Source: Anaerococcus sp. AGMB09787 (GTDB lineage: Bacteria > Bacillota > Clostridia > Tissierellales > Peptoniphilaceae). From it: a stretch of DNA of 40,663 nt. The DNA lies in NCBI RefSeq assembly GCF_022808955.1, contig NZ_JAKZEY010000011.1, forward strand, positions 1-40,663. Reading direction: 5' to 3'. Positions 15,874-23,008 of the stretch are shown here, in pieces. Each line of letters begins with the position of its first letter. The first letter of the stretch is position 1. The notes under the pieces are model-generated. The model worked only from the letters and a program-made list of their open reading frames with translations, made no database searches and was not told the origin of the DNA. The translations under genes were made by a program, and so were the position numbers.

Positions 15874-16337
15874 TTTTGCTTACCTCCTCCTAGCATATAC
15901 CTATTTAGTTGGGTCAAATTACTCTTGGTATACTTATAAATTGTTTGGTTTATCCTATCAAAACCACCCAGGGCATCTATTAGTCTATTTGTCGCTTCAT
16001 TATCTGAATTTCTTAAAGCAAGGTCAAGATCTCTTTTTATCTCATCTGTATAAGATAAATCTCCACCTAGGACCTGCTCTCTTACAGCAAGTCCTATAAA
16101 AATCTTGATGGTTGACGCTGATGTAAAGTAGTCTACATCAGTATTTTGCATATAAACATCGACATCACTTGGCCCATAAAGGCTTTTGATATGGACTTGG
16201 TAGTCAAGTTTACCATCAACAGTAGAAAAAACGGCCTCTCGAATATCATTTTTTAAATCGGCTTCACTGGCATAGGCCCTGCCAGCAAAGAAAAAAAGTC
16301 CAAAAATAAGTAAGAATATTTTAAATGTCTTTTTCAT
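15852..16337 (-). pseudogene. N-terminal part of a frameshifted serine hydrolase (class A beta-lactamase fold)
   Basis: It starts with a signal peptide (MKKTFKIFLLIFGLFFFAGR, then AYA-S), so the product would be exported. SxxK is at S75-T-I-K78 and SDN at 111-113, both in the spacing of class A beta-lactamases and related DD-peptidase-like enzymes. After LGGGKQN the frame runs into IPIQGT and a stop. A single added T at about 15872 would give KQNYTNPRDL, the expected continuation, and a product of about 430 residues. This may be a true mutation or a sequence error in the AAAATAT tract. It lies 12 nt after the 87-residue gene upstream. Confidence 0.7.
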
Positions 16338-16349
16338 AATTACTCCATC

Positions 16350-16613
16350 TTACAAATTATCCAAGATCTTTCTTTTTAAATCCTTGAGGGCTTGGGAATC
16401 TTTCGGTCCAAATTCTTCATAACTTATCCCAAAGCTTTTTACAAGCTCACTTGTCTTATCATCTAGGTGGAGCTTGCCATGAGATATGTAGAAACTATCA
16501 GACCCCTTAGCATATTTTGCTACTGGTAGACCTTGAGGAATTTTATCATCTTCTTTCTTGTAACCTTCTTCTATAAGTTTATTAAATATTTCTCTATTAT
16601 TTAGTATTACCAT
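16350..16613 (-). CDS. Small protein of unknown function
   Basis: I do not recognise this 87-residue protein. It is soluble and charged, has no cysteines and no signal peptide, and contains GLPVAKYAKGSDSFYISHGK in the middle and a lysine-rich helix at the end (ALKDLKRKILDNL). The ATG at 16613 has GGAT 5 nt upstream, a modest RBS. It is followed closely by the serine hydrolase gene and is probably cotranscribed with it. Confidence 0.55.
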   Translation of the reverse strand: MVILNNREIFNKLIEEGYKKEDDKIPQGLPVAKYAKGSDSFYISHGKLHLDDKTSELVKSFGISYEEFGPKDSQALKDLKRKILDNL

Positions 16614-16770
16614 TTCGTATCCTTTATATTAATATGTAAATCCCAGAGGCTGATAGGATTTTCTTTTGATCTTTTTTCTTGATTTAGCTTAATTGATTTG
16701 TCATTTTTACAAAGGACTGAGTTTGAACTTTGTATCCTTTGTTTTTGATAATTTCAAACTCATTTCCTCC
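16614..16770 (-). other. Short region with a tiny frame and alternative hairpins
   Basis: Directly after the membrane-protein stop comes AAGGAGGAAATGAG, a good RBS followed by an 18-codon frame (MSLKLSKTKDTKFKLSPL). The start spacing is tight for ATG; an in-frame TTG 6 nt later would fit better. Two inverted repeats overlap here: GAGTTTGAA/TTCAAACTC and ACAAAGGA/TCCTTTGT. They cannot form together. Other frames are open for 25-50 codons but have no start. No firm gene call. Confidence 0.3.
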
Positions 16771-17112
16771 TTAAATAAGGTAGATGACTATAGGGAGGAT
16801 AATTCTAATTGCTATAATAAGCACAGCAAGGAAAAGAAAGAATAGTTTAGTGGCTCTTTGGCCTAAGGTAGGATATAAATTCCTATAAGTTTTTCCTAAC
16901 CACTTGATTAATATTTCCTTATGGGTAACTTTTTCACTTACCCCTACCAGCAAATCTTTAATATTAATTAGGCAAAGACACCCTAGAAAAATTTGTTTTA
17001 AGGAAAAGTCTTCTAATTTAACCATCAAATAAAGACAAAGCCCCAAGCTAAGGGTTGATGCTAGATATTTAGTCGTACTGATCTTATTTAAAAAAATACT
17101 TTCACTAGTCAT
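16771..17112 (-). CDS. Small membrane protein of unknown function
   Basis: I do not recognise this 113-residue protein. It has three or four hydrophobic segments: YLASTLSLGLCLYLMV, KQIFLGCLCLINI and a long C-terminal stretch, LFFLFLAVLIIAIRIILPIV. A basic loop (KWLGKTYRNLYPTLGQRATK) lies before the last. The ATG at 17112 has a weak RBS (TTAGG). It heads the minus-strand run that continues to the small unknown gene and the hydrolase. Confidence 0.5.
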   Translation of the reverse strand: MTSESIFLNKISTTKYLASTLSLGLCLYLMVKLEDFSLKQIFLGCLCLINIKDLLVGVSEKVTHKEILIKWLGKTYRNLYPTLGQRATKLFFLFLAVLIIAIRIILPIVIYLI

Positions 17113-17183
17113 AATACCTAATTCCTATAATTTTCCCCATGAATCACTATCAGTTTTTTACTCATATTTTTATCGATAATATA

Positions 17184-17213
17184 ATCATATCACATAATTA
17201 TAATTTTATTCAA
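17184..17213 (-). promoter_or_regulatory. Candidate promoter of the membrane-protein gene
   Basis: TTGAAT (17208-17213), an 18-nt spacer and TATGAT (17184-17189). The rest of 17113-17377 shows nothing else recognisable. Confidence 0.4.
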
Positions 17214-17377
17214 AGGATTAGGAAAAAGTAGAATGACCAGGTTATAAGATTAACCTGACAAGTATGACCAATAAAATAAATTTATCTCTAATGACAATAT
17301 CTAAGAACTTCAATTTAATCCCTAAGCCTTCTTAGTATTTTTACTAACATATTCCGAAATTCTCACTAAAGCTCACA

Positions 17378-17409
17378 AGAAAAAAAGCCTAAGTCTCTTA
17401 CTTAAGCTT
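17378..17409 (-). terminator. Terminator after znuB
   Basis: On minus, AAGCTTAAG pairs with CTTAGGCTT (one G-U) and is followed by TTTTTTTC. The 5' arm includes the last codons of znuB. Confidence 0.75.
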
Positions 17410-18198
17410 TCTTCTGATAAGTCCTATTATGGAAAAGATTATTAGGAAGGTTATTCCTATTAAAACTATGGTTCCTCCAGGTTTTAGTCCCTTGTAGAAG
17501 GAGATGCTTATTCCTCCTAGCATAAATATTAGGGAGAGGACTAGGGATAGTATATAGGTTGACCTGTAGGACCTTGCGACCATTAGGGCTGATGCCACTG
17601 GTATTACCATGAGGGATGTTATCATCAGGGCTCCTACGGTCTTTACTGAAATAGCTACTGTTATGGCAGTTATTAGGGTAAAGAGACCATCGACCACATG
17701 GATCTTAACCCCAGACAGTCTAGCCATTAGGGGATTGATGGAGTTATACAAGAGTCCATGGTAGTAGTATATGGAAACAAAGCTAACTAAGATAAACATG
17801 ACGCCTATAATAAGCAACTCTTCTTTACTTACTGTAGTTATTGATCCAAATAAGAAGGATTCAAAGCTTGCCCCTCCAGGTGTAAAGTCTGATAGGACTG
17901 CAGCAAGGCCTATACCAGTAGACATTACTATAGCTGTCGCCATATCCCCATATTGGTCAAACTTCTTCCTTATTGTTTCTATGGCAAAGGCTGATAGGAT
18001 ACATATAATTAGTGAAACCAAAAGGGGATTTATTCCCATAATTAAGCCTAGGGCTATTCCAGATAGGGATGAGTGGCTAAGGGCATCGCCTATCATAGAG
18101 GTCTTTCTATTAATCATTACCATCCCTATCATAGGGATAATTAGGGAAATCATAAACCCTGCCAAAAGGGCTCTTCTCATAAAATCGTAACTAAGCAT
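17398..18198 (-). CDS. znuB: Zinc (metal) ABC transporter permease
   Basis: An ABC-3 family permease of 266 residues with about eight membrane segments. The start MLSYDFMRRALLAGFMISLI, the loop KTSMIGDALSHSSLSGIALG and the TPGGASFESFLFG segment are typical of Znu/Adc/Mnt permeases. It overlaps znuC by 8 nt. Zinc is favoured over manganese because of the binding protein's long histidine-rich loop and the divergent Zur-like gene. Confidence 0.88.
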   Translation of the reverse strand: MLSYDFMRRALLAGFMISLIIPMIGMVMINRKTSMIGDALSHSSLSGIALGLIMGINPLLVSLIICILSAFAIETIRKKFDQYGDMATAIVMSTGIGLAAVLSDFTPGGASFESFLFGSITTVSKEELLIIGVMFILVSFVSIYYYHGLLYNSINPLMARLSGVKIHVVDGLFTLITAITVAISVKTVGALMITSLMVIPVASALMVARSYRSTYILSLVLSLIFMLGGISISFYKGLKPGGTIVLIGITFLIIFSIIGLIRRKLK

Positions 18199-18859
18199 GG
18201 CTTATCCTCCCCTCATGAAGGTATAGGATTCTTGTAACATAGTCCTTTATTAAATCAAGCTCGTGACTAATAATAAGGATCGTTAGGCCATGGTACTTGT
18301 TTAAGTGGATTAGGAGTTTCAAGAAGTCTTTCTTGTGCCTGGCATCAATACCAACTGTAGGCTCATCTAGGATAAGGAGCTTGGGATCTGATACCAAGGC
18401 CCTAGCTATCATCACCCTTTGTTGCTGACCTCCTGAGAGGTCCTTGAAGGGCTTTTTCCTAAGCTTTTGGATGGAGAGGTCCTTGAAGGTAAAGTCAAGT
18501 CTCTCCCAGCACTCTTTTGTAGGTCTCTTGAAGATATTAAACTTTTTGTAGAGACCCAGGATGGCATATTCCTCACAAGTTATGGGGAAAGCTATCTTTG
18601 TCGAATCCTTCGCTTGAGGAACATATCCAATCTTGTCATAGTCCTTGAAGGCTTCTATGTCCTTACCTAGGATTTTTATCTCTCCTCCATCCTTTTTTAG
18701 GTTCTTAAGGAGGATATTTATAAGAGTAGACTTCCCAGCCCCATTTTCTCCACTAAGTGCTAGGAAGTCTCCTTCATTTACGTCAAAATTTATATCGTCT
18801 AATATTAAATTGTACGGATAGGAAAATTTTAAATTCCTTATTTCTATAAGTTTAGTCAT
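18191..18859 (-). CDS. znuC: Zinc (metal) ABC transporter ATP-binding protein
   Basis: Powers metal import with ZnuA and ZnuB. Of 222 residues, Walker A is SGENGAGKSTLIN, the Q-loop is in IGYVPQAKD, the signature is DLSGGQQQRVMIARAL, Walker B is LLILDEPTVGID and the switch histidine is in ISHELDLI. It starts 1 nt after znuA ends. Confidence 0.9.
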   Translation of the reverse strand: MTKLIEIRNLKFSYPYNLILDDINFDVNEGDFLALSGENGAGKSTLINILLKNLKKDGGEIKILGKDIEAFKDYDKIGYVPQAKDSTKIAFPITCEEYAILGLYKKFNIFKRPTKECWERLDFTFKDLSIQKLRKKPFKDLSGGQQQRVMIARALVSDPKLLILDEPTVGIDARHKKDFLKLLIHLNKYHGLTILIISHELDLIKDYVTRILYLHEGRISHA

Positions 18860-18860
18860 A

Positions 18861-20018
18861 TTAGGCTAGGGAATTGTAGATTGCTTCTAGGTTTTCTTTG
18901 ATTAATTCTTGGTAGGTTACTTCGTTTTCTAATTCTTCATCAGATGCAAACTCTATAGTTGAGATAGGCTCAGCAGTTGCGCCAATTTCATTAGCTAGGG
19001 TCTTGGCTTCTTCATCTGAACCACCCTTTTCATAGAAGACTACCTTTAGTTTTTCTTCCTTGGCAAGGTCTGTTACTTCCTTAAGAACCTTGGCATCTGT
19101 TTCTCCTGTTGAAGTTAGGTTGTTTAGGGGGATTTGTTCAAGGTCAAATCTTTTAGCCAAGTAACCAAAGGCTTCATGTGGTACTATGAATTTCTTGTTT
19201 TCTACTGATGAGAATTTTTCGCTATATTCATTAACTATAGCATCTAGTTCATCGGCAATTTTTTGGTAGTTGGCTTGGAAGTAGTCCTTGTTGGCAGGAT
19301 CTATCTCTGATAGCTTGTCAGCTATAACCTTGGCTTGTTCTTTACCATTTTCTGGGTCTAACCAAGTATGAGGGTCAAATTCGCCGTGGTTGTGGTGGTG
19401 ATGGCCTTCTTCTTCACGGTCATGCTCTTCAACGTCTTCGTGTTCATGATCGTTGTCTTCAACGTCTTCGTGTTCATGGTCTTCTTCGTGTTCATGATCG
19501 TGGTCTTCACCCTCTTCATGTTCGTGGTCTTCTTCGCCTTCTTCATGGTCATGTACATGGCCACCTTCTGCCTTTATATATTCGATATTTTCTGATGTAT
19601 TGACAAAGTCTGTTTCTACATTTTCTTCAACATCTTCAGCCCATTCTTCCATACCAGCTCCATTTATAAAGATTAGTCCAGCCTCTGATAGGTCTGCTAT
19701 TTCCTTGGCTGATGGTTCAAAGCCATGGGATTCTGTCTTTAGATTGGTGAAGGATTTTACTTCGAATTTATCTCCTGCTATTTGTTTGGTTAAATTATAT
19801 ATAGGATAAAAAGAAGCATAGACTACAGAGCTTTCTTCATTTTCTTCTGATTTCTCTTTTTCTGTTGAAGGTCTAACTACTCCCTCACTATCTTCTGTAG
19901 ATGGTCCAGATGTTACTTCTGTATTTTCTATATTTGCCGGTTCTCCTTGATTATTGTTGCCACAAGCTGTTAAGGCTAAGCTCAAAGCAAGTAGGGTTAT
20001 TATTTTCTTGTTTTTCAT
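18861..20018 (-). CDS. znuA: Zinc-binding lipoprotein of the ZnuA family
   Basis: Captures metal at the cell surface and delivers it to ZnuBC. It is 385 residues. A lipoprotein signal ends at LTAC (Cys19). A Ser/Glu-rich linker follows, then SSVVYASFYPIYNLTKQIAG opens the cluster A-I fold. A long His/Asp/Glu loop at about 155-215 ends in GHHHHNHGEFDPHTWLDPEN, whose last histidine is a zinc ligand; other ligands are in the HEAFGYLAKRF segment and YEKGG region. The loop is encoded by a 30-nt tandem repeat (19427-19486). The ATG at 20018 follows GAGGAGG. Confidence 0.93.
   Translation of the reverse strand: MKNKKIITLLALSLALTACGNNNQGEPANIENTEVTSGPSTEDSEGVVRPSTEKEKSEENEESSVVYASFYPIYNLTKQIAGDKFEVKSFTNLKTESHGFEPSAKEIADLSEAGLIFINGAGMEEWAEDVEENVETDFVNTSENIEYIKAEGGHVHDHEEGEEDHEHEEGEDHDHEHEEDHEHEDVEDNDHEHEDVEEHDREEEGHHHHNHGEFDPHTWLDPENGKEQAKVIADKLSEIDPANKDYFQANYQKIADELDAIVNEYSEKFSSVENKKFIVPHEAFGYLAKRFDLEQIPLNNLTSTGETDAKVLKEVTDLAKEEKLKVVFYEKGGSDEEAKTLANEIGATAEPISTIEFASDEELENEVTYQELIKENLEAIYNSLA
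19427..19516. repeat. 30-nt tandem repeat in the histidine-rich loop of znuA
   Basis: The unit CTTCAACGTCTTCGTGTTCA plus TGATCGTTGT is repeated from 19427 and from 19457, with degraded 15-nt and 21-nt copies up to about 19516. It encodes runs of (D/E)H-E-H-E-D. Slippage here would change the length of the metal loop without breaking the frame, since the units are multiples of three. Confidence 0.7.
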
Positions 20019-20030
20019 TATTCCTCCTCT

Positions 20031-20045
20031 TGCAATTTATTTGCA
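20031..20045. promoter_or_regulatory. Palindromic operator candidate between znuA and the Zur-like gene
   Basis: TGCAA-TTTAT-TTGCA, a 15-nt interrupted palindrome at about +1 to +15 of the znuA promoter. It is a natural site for the adjacent Fur-family regulator, although it differs from the Bacillus Zur box. Confidence 0.45.
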
Positions 20046-20051
20046 TATTTA

Positions 20052-20091
20052 ATTATATTCGAGTTTAAACCTTTGTCAAATAAGGTATAAT
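20052..20091. promoter_or_regulatory. Overlapping divergent promoters of znuA and the Zur-like gene
   Basis: For znuA (minus): TTGACA (20074-20079), a 16-nt spacer and TATAAT (20052-20057), full consensus hexamers. For the regulator (plus): TATAAT at 20086-20091 with a weak TTTAAA 16 nt upstream. The two overlap, so one regulator could control both. Confidence 0.65.
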
Positions 20092-20110
20092 ATCGAAAAG
20101 AGGTGACATT

Positions 20111-20524
20111 TTGGATATTAGACAAACACTTAAAGATAAAAATCTTAGGGTTACAAACCAAAGGAAGCTAATCCTTAAGGCCTTCCTTGAAGATGGTAAT
20201 CCTATATCAGCAGAAGATCTTTACGATTTATTGAGAAATGAGATTGAACTAGACTTATCAACCATTTATAGGAACCTAAACACTTTGGAAGAAAATGGTA
20301 TTTTGTTAAGGTCCATTGACCTAAATGGGGTAAGTTATTACCAACTAAATAATGCAGACCACAAGCATTTTATAACTTGTAATATCTGCCACAAAAAGTT
20401 TCTTATAGACTCATGCCCTGTCCATATCTTAGAAGATAAGATAGAAAAGGATACAGGTTTTATTATTTCTGGTCATAATTTTGAATTTACAGGTATATGC
20501 CCTGATTGTCAAAAAAGTTTATAG
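20111..20524 (+). CDS. zur: Fur-family regulator, probably Zur
   Basis: A winged-helix metal-dependent repressor of 137 residues. It has RVTNQRKLILKAFLEDGNPI, the recognition helix segment DLSTIYRNLNTLEENGI, then DHKHFITCNICHK and GICPDCQ, with CxxC pairs for structural zinc. The start is TTG 20111 with AGAGGTG 6-7 nt upstream. It is divergent from znuACB, which argues for zinc sensing; this is inference from context. Confidence 0.78.
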   Translation: MDIRQTLKDKNLRVTNQRKLILKAFLEDGNPISAEDLYDLLRNEIELDLSTIYRNLNTLEENGILLRSIDLNGVSYYQLNNADHKHFITCNICHKKFLIDSCPVHILEDKIEKDTGFIISGHNFEFTGICPDCQKSL

Positions 20525-20532
20525 GAAAATTT

Positions 20533-20632
20533 AAGGGCTGTTGTAAAATGAATAAATCGTTCCAAAATCATTAGAAGAACATTCTTACGATGGGACGATG
20601 ATTTTTCATAGTTTTGCAACAGCCCTTTTTTT
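20533..20632. terminator. Long inverted repeat acting as bidirectional terminator, MITE-like
   Basis: Perfect 11-nt ends, AAGGGCTGTTG (20533-20543) and CAACAGCCCTT (20617-20627), enclose about 70 nt that also pair imperfectly (AAAATGA/TCATAGTTTT, AAATCGTTCC/GGGACGATGATTT). On plus it is followed by seven T. It lies between the convergent zur and symporter genes. Its size and symmetry are those of a small non-autonomous element that now works as a terminator. Confidence 0.65.
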
Positions 20633-21923
20633 AATTTTCTTGAATTTTTTCCATATATTTTTTCTTGTCAAAGGCCTTTAATGAGTTTGCCACAACTATA
20701 GTGCCCACTGCATCTCCAGTTATATTGATAGCAGTTCTTGACATATCAAGAATCCTATCAATACCCATTATCATGGCTATTCCTTCTACTGGAAGTCCTA
20801 CCGATTGTAAGACCATGGATAGGGTAACAAGTCCAACAGATGGTATACCAGCAGTACCAACTGATGCTATGGTCGCAGTAAGGATTACAGTCAAGAAGTC
20901 TGTCAGGCTTAGGTCTATCTTGTAGGCATTGGCTATAAATACTACTGCCACTCCTTGCATTATAGCAGTTCCGTCCATGTTGATGGTAGATCCTAATGGA
21001 ACAGTAAAGGAAGAGATCTTCCTATCAATTCCCATCTCATCTAGGGTCTTTATGTGGAGCGGAACTGTCGCTGATGATGAAGCTGTAGAAAAAGCGAAGG
21101 TCATTACTGGGAAGAATTTCTTTAAAAAGGTAAAAGGATTGACCCTAGTAAAGATCGTTAATAAGACGAGGTAAACAATCACTAGTTGGAACAATAGTCC
21201 TGTTAAGACCGTTGCCATGTAGGAAATCATAGACAAGATTACCTCGTAGCCCAGTGATGCGAATGTCCTAGTTAGGAGGAAGAATACCCCTATTGGAGCA
21301 AGCTTCATTACCCACATGGTCATCCCCATCATTAGGTCATTCATCTCTGTAACAATATTGCCTAGAGTTGTCATCCTATCTTCCATATAGGCAATTAGAA
21401 GGCCACAGATTACTGCAAATATTATGATTTGAATCATATTACCACTAGCCAAGGCTTCGATTGGATTGGTAGGTATAAAGTTTAGGATGGTTTCAGAAAG
21501 AGAAATCTCTGTACTTCCTTCCATATCAAACTTATTATCGCCAATATTTATGTTCATCCCCTTACCTGGATTAATAAGATTAGCAAGAAGAAGAGCAACT
21601 ACTATGGCAAGAAAGGTGGTAAATAAGTAAAAGACCACTATCCTTACACCAACCTTGCCTAGGGTATCCGTGTCTCCGAGGTTCCTACATCCATCTGCTA
21701 TGGAGAAAAATACCAAAGGAACTACTAGCATTTGCATGAGTCTTATAAAAATCTGGCCTATGGTATAAAAAATTCCTTCTATTAGTATATCATCTCTAAA
21801 GTGTCCTTCCGGTATAAAATAATGGATTAATATCCCCACCACAACACCTAGTATCAATGATAAAAATATTCTTTGTGATAGGCCGAACCTTTGTTTATTT
21901 TTCTCCTTTTTACCCTTATCCAT
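20631..21923 (-). CDS. Dicarboxylate/amino acid:cation symporter (DAACS family)
   Basis: A sodium- or proton-coupled carrier for glutamate, aspartate or C4-dicarboxylates. It is 430 residues with about eight membrane helices. The hairpin-1 serine motif appears as STASSSATVPLHIKTLDE, and the helix 7 motif as GSTINMDGTAIMQG; both are family hallmarks. GIPSVGLVTLSMVLQSVGLP corresponds to hairpin 2. The ATG at 21923 follows GGAGGG and overlaps the end of the upstream reductase by 8 nt. Substrate not resolved by sequence. Confidence 0.9.
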   Translation of the reverse strand: MDKGKKEKNKQRFGLSQRIFLSLILGVVVGILIHYFIPEGHFRDDILIEGIFYTIGQIFIRLMQMLVVPLVFFSIADGCRNLGDTDTLGKVGVRIVVFYLFTTFLAIVVALLLANLINPGKGMNINIGDNKFDMEGSTEISLSETILNFIPTNPIEALASGNMIQIIIFAVICGLLIAYMEDRMTTLGNIVTEMNDLMMGMTMWVMKLAPIGVFFLLTRTFASLGYEVILSMISYMATVLTGLLFQLVIVYLVLLTIFTRVNPFTFLKKFFPVMTFAFSTASSSATVPLHIKTLDEMGIDRKISSFTVPLGSTINMDGTAIMQGVAVVFIANAYKIDLSLTDFLTVILTATIASVGTAGIPSVGLVTLSMVLQSVGLPVEGIAMIMGIDRILDMSRTAINITGDAVGTIVVANSLKAFDKKKYMEKIQEN

Positions 21924-22773
21924 TTAATCCCTCCTTCTTTATGTATTCATGTAGGGCTAACTTCCATTCCAAAAACTCATAGTCCTTGGTAATTTTTAAG
22001 AAGTAATTATCTATACCTCCATAGAAAGGACTAAAGTCAACCCTTGATGGATCGTTTTCTTCTTTTATTTTGGCATCTAGACCTAAGAAGTCAATAATTT
22101 CTTGGGCAAATTCTTTCTGAGAACATACCCCACCACAAGATGCATGATAAGTACCAAAGTTATTGGTATTAATTAGCCCTATCAAGAACTTACTTAATTC
22201 AAAGGCTGGAGTTGGTGAAGAAAATCTATCCTTGGCTACCCTAACCTCGCCACTTTTTGCCTGACTTATTATATCTTCTACCAAGCCATTTTCCCTTGAG
22301 TAGAGCCTTGAAACCCTCACTATAAAGTAATGGTCAGAAAAGTCCCTTACAAATTGCTCACCCAAAAACTTGCTCTTGCCATAGATTGTTCTAGGCCTTG
22401 GCTCATCTATTTCTTTATAAGGACTTGTTGCCTTGCCATCAAATACATCTGCAGTTGATAATTGAACAATTTTTGCATGGAACCTATTAGCCACTATGGC
22501 TATATTTTTGGCACCAACTGCATTTAACAAATAAGCCTTGTCAGGGTCAGCCTGACACTCATTGCGCTTGGTAATACCTGATGCATTTATTATAACCGTA
22601 GGCCTAAGCCTTTCAGTAAATGTGGCTACTTCCTTTAGATTAGTAATGTCGACCTCGTGTTTATCAGTGGCAACTATCTCACAATCTATAGGGTCTAGGT
22701 ACCTATAAATTGTAGAACCTAGCCTGCCTGTAGATCCTGTAATCCAGATCTTATCTCTAACTCCAAATTTCAT
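21916..22773 (-). CDS. RmlD-like NAD(P)-dependent sugar-nucleotide reductase
   Basis: An extended short-chain dehydrogenase of 285 residues. The nucleotide-binding loop is TGSTGRLGSTIYRYL, followed by DITNL and NASGITKRNECQADP. Ser in QLSTADVFDG and YGKSK (the YxxxK dyad) complete the catalytic set. Family members reduce dTDP-4-dehydrorhamnose, but no other rhamnose genes are nearby, so the substrate is open. The ATG at 22773 follows AGGAGG. It is cotranscribed with the symporter. Confidence 0.8.
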   Translation of the reverse strand: MKFGVRDKIWITGSTGRLGSTIYRYLDPIDCEIVATDKHEVDITNLKEVATFTERLRPTVIINASGITKRNECQADPDKAYLLNAVGAKNIAIVANRFHAKIVQLSTADVFDGKATSPYKEIDEPRPRTIYGKSKFLGEQFVRDFSDHYFIVRVSRLYSRENGLVEDIISQAKSGEVRVAKDRFSSPTPAFELSKFLIGLINTNNFGTYHASCGGVCSQKEFAQEIIDFLGLDAKIKEENDPSRVDFSPFYGGIDNYFLKITKDYEFLEWKLALHEYIKKEGLNG

Positions 22774-22807
22774 ATTGCCTCCTTTAATGTATGAGTATTC
22801 TTATATT

Positions 22808-22835
22808 ATTATATTCTTAGATTTTTATTTTTCAA
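22808..22835 (-). promoter_or_regulatory. Promoter of the reductase-symporter operon
   Basis: TTGAAA (22830-22835), a 16-nt spacer and TATAAT (22808-22813). Confidence 0.6.
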
Positions 22836-22906
22836 TATACTTTGTTAAATTAGTAATGTAATAAATTACTTACTTAAGAAAATCCCTAAATCAAACTATT
22901 TTAGGG

Positions 22907-22931
22907 CAAAAAAATAAGCACCTAAGTGCTT
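22907..22931 (-). terminator. Terminator after the tRNA
   Basis: On minus, AAGCACTTAGGTGCTT is followed by ATTTTTTTG, starting 4 nt after the CCA end. A second hairpin (CCCTAAA/TTTAGGG, then ATTTTCTT) follows at about 22880-22906. Confidence 0.75.
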
Positions 22932-22934
22932 AAT

Positions 22935-23008
22935 TGGCAGGCCTGGAGGGAATCGAACCCCCATCTTTGGCTTCGGACACCTCTATTTTACCACTAAACT
23001 ACAGACCC
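22935..23008 (-). tRNA. tRNA-Arg (anticodon CCG), atypical
   Basis: Cloverleaf on minus: acceptor GGGTCTG against CAGGCCT (two G-U pairs), D arm with AGTGGTA loop, anticodon loop GTCCGAA (U33, CCG, A37), T arm GGGGG-TTCGATT-CCCTC, discriminator G and encoded CCA. The anticodon stem GAGGT/GCCAA has only three pairs; the outer two positions (A-A and G-A) do not pair. The 5' 15 nt overlap the end of the metallophosphoesterase gene. Arg(CCG) is my reading; the weak stem lowers confidence. Confidence 0.72.

Noticed and set aside
19368-19595. A 75-codon plus-strand frame encoding a very hydrophobic, membrane-like protein
   Set aside because: It is the complement of the His/Asp/Glu-rich loop of znuA. 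Codons for those residues read as Val/Phe/Met on the other strand; no RBS precedes it.
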